Notes under the pieces: model-generated
What the model was told of the DNA's origin: nothing
The model's database searches: none
Seen by the model: the letters and a program-made list of their open reading frames with translations, nothing else
Made by a program: the position numbers and the translations under genes
Shown: one piece after another, positions 1 to 5,486 of the stretch
How positions within the stretch are numbered: position 1 is the first letter of the stretch
How the letters are laid out: each line of letters begins with the position of its first letter
Source of the DNA: an uncultured Desulfovibrio sp.
Lineage (GTDB): Bacteria > Desulfobacterota > Desulfovibrionia > Desulfovibrionales > Desulfovibrionaceae
Direction of reading: 5' to 3'
Assembly: GCA_945871415.1 (NCBI GenBank)
Contig: CAMBWG010000135.1
Span: 1-6,299 of the forward strand
Length of the DNA stretch: 6,299 nt

Positions 1-982
1 AGAAGGGGCGCTCCAGCACGTTGCCGAAGGTATGGTTGCGCCAGAACTGGTCGGCGTGCACCTGCCCGTCCCAGGAAATGCAGCCGATGCCGCGCCCGGA
101 GTTGTTGCCTTCGTTGAATTGCAGCAGCTCGAACACTTCCTCGGCGCGCCTGGGATCTTCCTTCTTCAGACGCATCCAGACGTAAGGCCCGTCCGCATGG
201 TTGTCCACGGTCAGAATTTCCTTGGGCTTGCCCGCATCAAAGCAGGCGCGCGTCTCGTCCATGATCAGATCGAGCACCGCCCGGGTTTCGGCATGATCGA
301 GGTCTTCTTTGATCAGCTCGGAACCGCGACCGGAATACACAAGGTGATAGAAGCAGGCACGGGGCACTTCCAGATCGCGCAGCAGCTGGAAGATACCGGG
401 AATTTCGGCCACATTGCGCTTGTTGATGGTAAAGCGCAGACCGACCTTCAAGCCTTCGGCCTGACAGTTGGCGATACCTTCCAGCGCCTTCCTGAACGCG
501 CCGGGAACACCGCGAAAATGATCGTGCACCGGCTCCAGCCCGTCGAGGGAAATACCCACATAGGACAGACCGACCTGCTTGAGCTCGCGGGCCTTTTCCT
601 TGCTGATCAGGGTGCCGTTGGTGGAAATGACGGCGCGCATGCCCTTGCTGGTGGCATGGCTGGCCAGTTCCACAAGATCCTTGCGCACCAGCGGCTCGCC
701 GCCGGAGAAGAGCATCACCGGCGCGCCGTAAGCCGCCAGATCATCGATCATCTCCTTGGCTTTTTCGGTGGAAATCTGATCGCGTCCATCCTCTTCCACG
801 GCCTGCGCATAGCAGTGCACGCACTTGAGATTGCAACGGCGGGTCATGTTCCAGACCACGACCGGTTTCTTGTCCTTGGAGAACTGGAGAAGGTGAGACG
901 GAAGCTGGCCGGAATGCCGACCGTAACGCAGCGCGTCGGAGGGCTCGACCTGCCCGCAATAGAGCTTGGAAATGCCAATCAT
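1..982 (-). CDS. ahbC: Radical SAM heme-biosynthesis enzyme AhbC (12,18-didecarboxysiroheme deacetylase), C-terminus cut by window edge
   Basis: AhbC belongs to the siroheme-dependent heme pathway. It removes the acetate side chains of 12,18-didecarboxysiroheme, giving Fe-coproporphyrin III, which AhbD then converts to heme. It acts in the cytoplasm. What is seen: 327 codons are present and the frame runs off the left edge. The N-terminus reads MIGISKLYCG, with EPSDALRYGRHS following at about residues 13-24. The radical SAM 4Fe-4S motif CxxxCxxC is intact at C50, C54 and C57 (RRCNLKCVHCYAQ). The SAM-contacting GGEP is at 94-97, followed by STNGT and GISLDG segments. C301 in the GIGCISWDG segment probably begins the C-terminal twitch/SPASM-like part that binds a second cluster; about 60 more residues would be expected outside the window. 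The start at 982 is supported by AAGGA (minus strand, 989-993) six bases upstream. It lies 186 bases downstream of alaS on the same strand. The assignment to AhbC over the paralogue AhbD rests on remembered N-terminal family sequence. Radical SAM membership itself is certain. Confidence 0.82.
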   Translation of the reverse strand, partial: MIGISKLYCGQVEPSDALRYGRHSGQLPSHLLQFSKDKKPVVVWNMTRRCNLKCVHCYAQAVEEDGRDQISTEKAKEMIDDLAAYGAPVMLFSGGEPLVRKDLVELASHATSKGMRAVISTNGTLISKEKARELKQVGLSYVGISLDGLEPVHDHFRGVPGAFRKALEGIANCQAEGLKVGLRFTINKRNVAEIPGIFQLLRDLEVPRACFYHLVYSGRGSELIKEDLDHAETRAVLDLIMDETRACFDAGKPKEILTVDNHADGPYVWMRLKKEDPRRAEEVFELLQFNEGNNSGRGIGCISWDGQVHADQFWRNHTFGNVLERPF

Positions 983-1050
983 CGTTTATCCTTACACTGT
1001 GCCCCGGGCGCATTCGGTTTCGCATGCGCTCCGGAGGCAGGCTGAGGGAA

Positions 1051-1078
1051 CCGCGGAAAGAGTCTCCCCTTTCCGCGG
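1051..1078 (-). terminator. Hairpin between alaS and ahbC (possible terminator or leader structure)
   Basis: A perfect 10-bp inverted repeat has arms CCGCGGAAAG (1051-1060) and CTTTCCGCGG (1069-1078) with an 8-base loop. In minus-strand RNA the next loop position adds a G-U pair, leaving a 6-base loop. The plus-strand version has an A-C mismatch there. The sequence after the stem in the minus direction is TTCCCTC, which is pyrimidine-rich but has no true U-tract, so intrinsic termination would be weak. It sits 90 bases after the alaS stop and 68 bases before the ahbC start. It may end or stabilise the alaS message, or sit in the ahbC leader. Confidence 0.45.
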
Positions 1079-1112
1079 CATGGCAACACAACAGGAACGC
1101 CCGAAGCGGCTT

Positions 1113-1144
1113 TCCCCTGACGGGGACGCCCGGCGCTCGCGCCG
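1113..1144 (-). other. Two small stem-loops in the alaS 3' untranslated region
   Basis: Shortly after the alaS stop (minus direction) come two short perfect stems. The first has CGGCG and CGCCG arms around CTCG (1131-1144). The second has TCCCC and GGGGA arms around TGAC (1113-1126). Neither is followed by a U-tract. In such a GC-rich sequence short stems arise by chance, so only their position just past a stop codon argues for a role in 3'-end formation. Confidence 0.25.
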
Positions 1145-1168
1145 CCCTGTCACTGGGCCGCGAAGGAT

Positions 1169-3832
1169 TTAGCCGCCGATACGGGCCCGCAGAACGGCAA
1201 AGGCTTCTTCCACGGCGTCGGGCCTGCTGCCGCCCGCGCGGGCCAGATCCGGGCGACCGCCGCCGGAACCGCCGCAGGGCGCGGCCACGTCCTTAATCAG
1301 GGCCGGAGCCGTGAAGCGGTCGTGCAAATCCTTGGAAACATAGAGAACAAGACTCACCTTGTCGCCTTCGATACCGGCAAGGCAGGCCACACCGGAAGGC
1401 ATACGGGAGCGCACGTCGTCCATGAGATCGGGCAGGGCCTTGCCGGAAACGCCCGGCAGGGCGGCCGTAGCGACCCTGATGCCGTTTATCTCCGTTGCCG
1501 CGGCCACAATATCCGCGCCCGACGTCGGCGATGCGGACGCCTTCTCGGAAGCCTTGCGCAGCTTCTTCACATCGGCCTGAAGCGCCTTGACGCGTTCGGC
1601 GAGCTGATCGGGCTTGGTCTTGAGCAGACCGGCCAGCTCATGCAGCGTCGTCCGCTCCTCGTCGGCCAGGGCCAGAGCATTCCAGCCGGTAACGGCCTCG
1701 ATGCGGCGCACCCCTGCGGCCACGCCGCTTTCGGACACAATGCGCAGGCAGCCGGCCTGCCCGGTACGGGCAAGATGAGTGCCGCCGCACAGTTCCAGCG
1801 AGAACTGTTCCGCGCCTTCGCCCATGTTCACCACGCGCACAACGTCGCCGTACTTTTCCCCGAACAGGGCCATTGCGCCCAGCCCGCGGGCTTCGTCAAT
1901 GGGCATTTCCCGGCACTGCACGGGCAGATCCGCCATGATGGCCGCGTTGACCTGCCGCTCGACGGCGGCCAGTTCTTCGGGCGTCAGGGCCGCAATGTGC
2001 GAGAAGTCAAAGCGCAGACGCTGCGGCGTCACCAGCGAACCGGCCTGCTTGACGTGCGTGCCGAGCACATTGCGCAGAGCGGCGTGCAGCAGATGGGTGC
2101 AGCTGTGATTGCGGGCCGTGGCAAGGCGCTCATCGGCATGGACGGTAAAGAGCGCTTCCTGATCAAGGCGCAGCGCGCCCGAGGTCAGGCTGACGCAATG
2201 CACAATGAGGCTCGGCACGGGCTTGATGGTATCGGTCACGTCGGCAACGCCGTCAGGACCGGCGATAACGCCCGTATCTCCGGCCTGCCCGCCGGACTCG
2301 CCGTAGAAGGGGGTCTGGCTGGCGACCACGTACCCCTTGCCCGTCAGCTCTTCCACCTGCGCGCCGCTTTCATCCAGCAGGGCCACAATCCGGCCGTGAG
2401 CTTCGGTCTGTCCGTAGCCCACGAAACGGCTTTGCAGACCGTCTTCCGCCAGAGCGGCAAAGATACCGCTGCCGCCTTCTTCCCTGCCCAGCAGGCCGGT
2501 TTTCTTCTGGCTTTCGCGAGCGCGGGTGCGCTGGGCGGCCATGTGGGCTTCAAAGCCCTCGGCATCCACGCTGAAACCGCGCTTTTCGGCGACGTCGCTG
2601 ACGATGTCCAGCGGGAAGCCGTAGGTGTCGGACAGCTTGAAGCAGAACGCGCCGTCAATGCGACGTTCGCCCTTCTTCTCCAGAGCGGCAAGCTCCTCTT
2701 CCAGCATCTCCAGCCCCTTGTCGAGGGTCTGGGAGAAGCGCTGCTCTTCCTCGCGCACGGCGCGGGCAATGAAGTCGGCGTGTTCCACCAGCTCGGGATA
2801 GGCCTCGCCCATGACTTCCGTCACCTTGCGGGCCACTTTGTAAAGGAAGGGCTCGTGCACGCCCATGAGCGTGGCAAAGCGCAGGGCGCGGCGGATCAGA
2901 CGGCGCAGCACGTAGCCGCGGCTTTCGTTGGAAGGCAGCGTGCCGTCGGCAATGAGGAAAGCCGCCGCGCGGGCATGGTCGGCAATGACGCGCAGCGCCG
3001 TGTCCACGTCGTTGGTATCGGGCGCGCTGAACGAATATTTCACGCCCGCCAGCTCGGCCGCGTACTGGATGATGTCCTGAAAGAGATCGCAGTCAAAATT
3101 GGAGCGCTTGCCCTGACAGACGGCCGCGATGCGTTCCAGCCCCATGCCGGTATCGATATTGGGACGGGCCAGACGATCCCGCGTGCCGTCGGCATGCTGA
3201 TCGAACTGGGTGAACACAAGGTTCCAGATTTCGAGGAAGCGGTCGCAGTCGCATTTGCCGATGCCGCAGTCAGGACCGCAGGCCATGTCTTCGCCCTGAT
3301 CGATGTAAATTTCCGAGCAGGGACCGCAGGGGCCGGTATCGCCCATGGTCCAGAAGTTGTCCTTTTCGCCCATGCGCACGATGCGGGAGGGATCGAGGCC
3401 CGCCACTTCCTGCCAGATCTGCGCGGCCTCGTCGTCCTCGCGGAACACCGTCACCCAGAGCTTGTCCTTGGGCAGGCCCAGCTCCTCGGTCACGAACGCC
3501 CAGGCCCAGGTGATGGCTTCGCGCTTGAAGTAGTCACCGAAGGAAAAGTTGCCCAGCATCTCGAAAAAGGTATGGTGGCGGGCCGTGCGGCCCACGTTTT
3601 CGAGGTCGTTATGCTTGCCGGAGACGCGCAGGCACTTCTGGGAGGTCGTCACGCGCGGCACGGCGCGCTGTTCTTCGCCAAGAAAGAACTTCTTAAACTG
3701 CACCATGCCCGCATTGGTGAACAGCAGCGTGGGATCGTTGGGGGGAATCAGCGGACCGGAGGGCAGGATATCGTGCCCGTGACGGGCAAAGAACTGGAGA
3801 TATTTCTGACGGATTTCCTTGGCGGTGAGCAT
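1169..3832 (-). CDS. alaS: Alanyl-tRNA synthetase
   Basis: This cytoplasmic class II synthetase charges tRNA-Ala with alanine using ATP and hydrolyses mischarged Ser/Gly-tRNA-Ala. The protein is 887 residues, a normal full length for bacterial AlaS. Seen in order: N-terminal [22 protein letters not shown] at 38-43; class II motif 2 region with [18 protein letters not shown] at 86-103; motif 3 DTGMGLERI at 227-235; the tRNA-recognition region; the editing domain with all four zinc ligands (HxxxH at H576/H580 and CxxxH at C682/H686, in HSCTH and CGGTH); a short coiled-coil linker; and the C-Ala/DHHA1-type tail with CGGSGGG at 853-859. A cysteine-rich insertion (C185, C189, C194, C196) stands where E. 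coli AlaS has none. The start was set at 3832, not at the upstream in-frame ATG at 3931, because MLTAKEIR is the family N-terminus and AGGAG (3839-3843) lies six bases upstream. The stop is TAA. It follows recA on the same strand after 195 bases. No promoter of its own is evident. Confidence 0.98.
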   Translation of the reverse strand: MLTAKEIRQKYLQFFARHGHDILPSGPLIPPNDPTLLFTNAGMVQFKKFFLGEEQRAVPRVTTSQKCLRVSGKHNDLENVGRTARHHTFFEMLGNFSFGDYFKREAITWAWAFVTEELGLPKDKLWVTVFREDDEAAQIWQEVAGLDPSRIVRMGEKDNFWTMGDTGPCGPCSEIYIDQGEDMACGPDCGIGKCDCDRFLEIWNLVFTQFDQHADGTRDRLARPNIDTGMGLERIAAVCQGKRSNFDCDLFQDIIQYAAELAGVKYSFSAPDTNDVDTALRVIADHARAAAFLIADGTLPSNESRGYVLRRLIRRALRFATLMGVHEPFLYKVARKVTEVMGEAYPELVEHADFIARAVREEEQRFSQTLDKGLEMLEEELAALEKKGERRIDGAFCFKLSDTYGFPLDIVSDVAEKRGFSVDAEGFEAHMAAQRTRARESQKKTGLLGREEGGSGIFAALAEDGLQSRFVGYGQTEAHGRIVALLDESGAQVEELTGKGYVVASQTPFYGESGGQAGDTGVIAGPDGVADVTDTIKPVPSLIVHCVSLTSGALRLDQEALFTVHADERLATARNHSCTHLLHAALRNVLGTHVKQAGSLVTPQRLRFDFSHIAALTPEELAAVERQVNAAIMADLPVQCREMPIDEARGLGAMALFGEKYGDVVRVVNMGEGAEQFSLELCGGTHLARTGQAGCLRIVSESGVAAGVRRIEAVTGWNALALADEERTTLHELAGLLKTKPDQLAERVKALQADVKKLRKASEKASASPTSGADIVAAATEINGIRVATAALPGVSGKALPDLMDDVRSRMPSGVACLAGIEGDKVSLVLYVSKDLHDRFTAPALIKDVAAPCGGSGGGRPDLARAGGSRPDAVEEAFAVLRARIGG

Positions 3833-3838
3833 GAGAGG

Positions 3839-3843
3839 CTCCT
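3839..3843 (-). promoter_or_regulatory. alaS ribosome-binding site (decides the start)
   Basis: AGGAG on the minus strand is six bases before the ATG at 3832. The in-frame ATG 33 codons further upstream (3931) would add a basic, low-complexity extension not seen in AlaS proteins, so this site fixes the start. Confidence 0.85.
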
Positions 3844-3844
3844 G

Positions 3845-3866
3845 CGGGGCGGCGGGGCGGCGGGGC
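3845..3866. repeat. 8-base G-rich tandem repeat upstream of alaS
   Basis: The unit CGGGGCGG is repeated 2.75 times on the plus strand with no mismatch (3845-3852, 3853-3860, 3861-3866). It gives three GGGG runs separated by CGGC. Because alaS is transcribed from the minus strand, its message carries the C-rich complement immediately upstream of the ribosome-binding site, and the G-rich strand is the DNA template. The repeat could be a slippage-prone tract or a two-layer G-quadruplex former. Either function is inference. Confidence 0.6.
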
Positions 3867-3931
3867 CTCCGCGCCTGTTTGGCGCATGGCCGACAAGCGG
3901 CCTGCATGCGGAATCGGGTTATTGACGGCAA

Positions 3932-3959
3932 GAACGGACGGCGTTTCCGCCGCCCGTTC
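3932..3959 (-). terminator. Hairpin 2 in the recA-alaS gap, GAAA tetraloop
   Basis: The arms are 3932-3943 and 3948-3959, twelve positions each. There is one mismatch in DNA on the plus strand (A3938 opposite C3953). In minus-strand RNA that pair is U-G, so the stem is continuous and closed by a GAAA (GNRA) loop. The sequence after the stem is TTCTTGCC, only weakly U-rich. It lies 69 bases after the recA stop and 100 bases before the alaS start. It is probably a terminator, attenuator or RNA-stability element controlling read-through from recA into alaS. Confidence 0.55.
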
Positions 3960-3977
3960 GCAAAAAGACAACGGCCG

Positions 3978-4009
3978 CGACGCCGCCGATCTTTCGCGCG
4001 GCAGCGTCG
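3978..4009 (-). terminator. Hairpin 1 in the recA-alaS gap, just after recA
   Basis: The arms are 3978-3988 and 3999-4009, with a 10-base loop. The single imperfect position (C3984 opposite A4003) becomes G-U in minus-strand RNA, giving an 11-bp stem. It begins 18 bases after the recA stop codon. A T5 tract (minus strand, 3966-3962, within TGTCTTTTTG) starts 11 bases past the stem, further away than in a textbook intrinsic terminator. It is probably the recA 3' end signal, or a partial terminator allowing some read-through to alaS. Confidence 0.5.
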
Positions 4010-4027
4010 TCACAAGGAAGGCCGGGC

Positions 4028-5113
4028 CTACTCGTCCAGAGGTTCAAGATCGCCCTTGTCCTCTTCGATATCCTCGGCCGTGGGCACAAACTCGTTGGGA
4101 TGCATGCCCAGAAATTCAACGACTTTCGCCTCGATGCGGCGACGCAGATCGGCGTCCTCTTCCAGCAGCGCGCGAACCTTTTCACGGCCCTGCCCCAGCT
4201 TTTCGGAGCCGAATGCGAACCACGAGCCGCTCTGCTCGATGATCTTCGCATCAAGACCAAGATCGATGAGCTCGCCGGCGCGGGAAATGCCCTGCCCGTA
4301 GAGGATATCAAACGTGGCGCTGCGGAACGGCGGCGCAACCTTGTTTTTGACCACGCGCACCCGGGTACGCGAACCGAAGGACTCTTCCTTGTCCTTGAGG
4401 GTCTGGATACGCCGGATATCCATACGCACGGAGGAGTAGAACTTGAGCGCATTGCCGCCCGTGGTGGTTTCCGGGCTGCCATAGCCCGTAACGCCGATCT
4501 TCATACGAATCTGGTTGATGAAGATGACCGATGTGCGGGACTTGTGGATGGTGCCGGTCAGGCGGCGCATGGCGTGGGACATCAGGCGGGCATGGCCGCC
4601 CACCTGCGATTCGCCCAGATCGCCCTCCAGCTCCGCCTGAGGAATGAGCGCGGCCACGGAGTCAACAACCACAAGGTCCACGGCCCCGGAGCGCACCAGC
4701 ATGTCGGCAATGTCGAGCGCCTGTTCGCCGTAGTCCGGCTGGGAAATGAGCAGCTCGTCGGTATTCACGCCGAGCCGGGCGGCATAGGCCACATCCAGCG
4801 CGTGCTCCGCGTCCACAAAGGCGCAGGTACCGCCCATTTTCTGGCATTCGGCAATGATATGCAGGGTAAGCGTCGTTTTACCCGAAGATTCGGGGCCGAA
4901 AATTTCCGTAATGCGTCCGCGGGGGATGCCGCCCACGCCCAGGGCCAGATCCAGACCGATGGAGCCGGTGGGAATGACGGAAATGTTGACGTGCGCATCG
5001 TCCGAAAGTTTCATGACGGCGCCCTTGCCGTATTTACGCTCAATGGTGGACAGGGCCGTATTGAGCGCTTCGGCGCGGGCATCTTCGGGGGAAAGGGCCG
5101 GCTTCTTGGCCAT
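4028..5113 (-). CDS. recA: Recombinase RecA
   Basis: RecA is the ATP-dependent DNA strand-exchange protein of homologous recombination and the co-protease that triggers LexA cleavage in the SOS response. It polymerises on single-stranded DNA. The protein is 361 residues, close to the usual length of about 350. Seen: the N-terminal polymerisation region; Walker A GPESSGKT at 73-80; the catalytic-glutamate segment DAEHALD at 101-107 (E103); Walker [11 protein letters not shown] at 147-156; the L1/L2 DNA-binding loop regions, including [16 protein letters not shown] at 164-179 and NQIRMKIGV at 200-208 leading into [14 protein letters not shown]; and the C-terminal domain ending in an acidic tail ([15 protein letters not shown]). 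The start at 5113 has TGGAG with a 7-base spacing. The stop is TAG. alaS follows on the same strand. In enterobacteria recX lies between these two genes, but here there is no recX. A promoter candidate lies within a palindrome about 50-75 bases upstream. Confidence 0.99.
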   Translation of the reverse strand: MAKKPALSPEDARAEALNTALSTIERKYGKGAVMKLSDDAHVNISVIPTGSIGLDLALGVGGIPRGRITEIFGPESSGKTTLTLHIIAECQKMGGTCAFVDAEHALDVAYAARLGVNTDELLISQPDYGEQALDIADMLVRSGAVDLVVVDSVAALIPQAELEGDLGESQVGGHARLMSHAMRRLTGTIHKSRTSVIFINQIRMKIGVTGYGSPETTTGGNALKFYSSVRMDIRRIQTLKDKEESFGSRTRVRVVKNKVAPPFRSATFDILYGQGISRAGELIDLGLDAKIIEQSGSWFAFGSEKLGQGREKVRALLEEDADLRRRIEAKVVEFLGMHPNEFVPTAEDIEEDKGDLEPLDE

Positions 5114-5160
5114 GACAATTCTCCACTGACAGGCGCTGTAAGCGCGCGTTCTCTAAAGCA

Positions 5161-5189
5161 TTTTTAGTTTGAAATGCTTTGCATTTCAA
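5161..5189 (-). promoter_or_regulatory. Candidate sigma70-type recA promoter
   Basis: On the minus strand, TTGAAA (5189-5184; 5 of 6 matches to TTGACA) is separated by exactly 17 bases from TAAAAA (5166-5161; 4 of 6 to TATAAT). The predicted start is near 5154, giving a 5' untranslated region of about 40 bases before the recA ATG. The -35 box and spacer coincide with a perfect palindrome (5168-5190), a position suited to repression. No other equally good match was found between 5114 and 5200. This is a consensus match only. Confidence 0.5.
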
Positions 5190-5190
5190 A
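5168..5190. promoter_or_regulatory. Perfect palindrome over the recA promoter (possible operator or repeat hairpin)
   Basis: The arms TTTGAAATGC (5168-5177) and GCATTTCAAA (5181-5190) flank TTT. A competing pairing also exists: AAAGCATTT at 5155-5163 can pair with AAATGCTTT at 5172-5180, so two hairpins are mutually exclusive. Its place over the recA -35 and spacer would suit a dimeric repressor such as LexA, but I do not recognise the sequence as a known SOS box. It may instead be the end hairpin of the surrounding repeat element. Confidence 0.5.
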
Positions 5191-5209
5191 TCATACGGCC
5201 TGTCGTTTC

Positions 5210-5234
5210 GCGGAAAAAACGTGGTTTTTTCCGC
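5210..5234. other. Perfect 11-bp A/T-core hairpin inside the repeat element
   Basis: The arms GCGGAAAAAAC (5210-5220) and GTTTTTTCCGC (5224-5234) surround a GTG loop. The A6/T6 tract lies within the stem and not after it, so it does not have the layout of an intrinsic terminator in either direction. Confidence 0.55.
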
Positions 5235-5247
5235 TCACTTTTGGCCG

Positions 5248-5264
5248 GGCGGCGCTGTGCCGCC
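5248..5264. other. GC hairpin inside the repeat element
   Basis: The arms GGCGGC (5248-5253) and GCCGCC (5259-5264) enclose a 5-base loop. It is the third and shortest stem of the element. Alone it could be chance in a GC-rich region. Confidence 0.4.
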
Positions 5265-5303
5265 GCCTCGCGTCCCGTCTTTTTCAAAGGCAAAACGCTC
5301 TAG

Positions 5304-5486
5304 CTCTGTTGGGGGTCGCAACATACCAGAGGCGCCACGTCAAGGCAACAACCCGGGAATGCCCCGAAAAGGGCGTCCCGCGCGGCTCTCTGCGGCAACC
5401 CGCAATGATAACTTTTCTTAACAGGAATTCATATCAAAAAAGGGGCATCTTGCCAAGCGCCCGCCCTTTTCGTAGAAGTGCGAGCT
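5304..5486 (+). other. Non-coding leader region of the PP-loop gene, hairpin-rich
   Basis: These 183 bases precede the rightward gene and hold no credible ORF or tRNA. Visible stems are: CTCTG/CAGAG (5304-5308 with 5327-5331); a bulged stem 5355-5364 with 5371-5379, in which GGGA pairs with TCCC and GCCC with GGGC, plus a T-G pair; TGCGG/CCGCA around CAAC (5391-5404); and the AAAAGGGGC/GCCCTTTT stem at 5438-5470. No riboswitch consensus that I know fits, and no convincing -35/-10 pair for the rightward gene was found. Confidence 0.4.
5438..5470. terminator. Terminator-like bidirectional stem just before the PP-loop gene
   Basis: AAAAGGGGC (5438-5446, one bulged G) pairs with GCCCTTTT (5463-5470) around a 16-base loop. 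Read rightward it ends in TTTT, 16 bases before the start codon. Read leftward the stem GGGC/GCCC is followed by C and six T (5441-5436), which is the better terminator layout. It could block antisense transcription toward recA or attenuate the rightward gene. The large loop lowers confidence. Confidence 0.3.

Larger units (their letters stand above)
5153..5303. repeat. MITE/REP-like element with terminal inverted repeats
   Basis: The left end (5153-5174) and the reverse complement of the right end (5303-5282) align without gaps over 22 bases with 17 identities. They share CTA, AGC, TTTT and the terminal TTTGAAA. Inside are three perfect stem-loops: 5168-5190, 5210-5234 and 5248-5264. There is no open reading frame of recognisable type. 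The 151-base size, terminal inverted repeats, lack of coding capacity and stacked hairpins fit a miniature inverted-repeat or REP/BIME-type dispersed element. A CTCT is found at 5151-5154 and again at 5304-5307, but a 4-base match is too short to call a target duplication. Multi-copy status cannot be tested from this window. Confidence 0.5.

Noticed and set aside
1008..1029. GCGCAT and ATGCGC inverted repeat upstream of ahbC
   Set aside because: It has only 6-bp arms in GC-rich DNA, with no aligned promoter elements, so chance is a sufficient explanation.
1322..3925. An 867-codon open frame on the plus strand opposite alaS, with similar long open frames opposite ahbC (32-1045) and recA (4100-5167)
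   Set aside because: All three are codon-aligned antisense shadows. They stay open because the real genes avoid TTA, CTA and TCA codons, as expected for strong GC bias. The translations are low-information His/Gly/Ala/Arg-rich sequence without recognisable domains, while the minus-strand frames encode clear full-length proteins.
3833..3931. Upstream in-frame ATG adding 33 residues to AlaS
   Set aside because: The extension is basic and low-complexity and runs through the G-rich repeat. The family N-terminus begins at MLTAKEIR, and AGGAG is correctly spaced before 3832.
5141..5155. GCGCGCGTT-type partial palindrome near the recA start as a LexA box
   Set aside because: The match is off-centre and incomplete. 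It is the kind of alternating GC run that is common by chance here, and it matches no SOS box I can name with confidence.
5304..5404. Superficial resemblance to a 4.5S/SRP RNA (CTCTGTTGG, CGCAAC, CCAAG-like pieces)
   Set aside because: The conserved SRP core (GGTCAGG with GGAAGC) is absent and the stems do not form one long hairpin.
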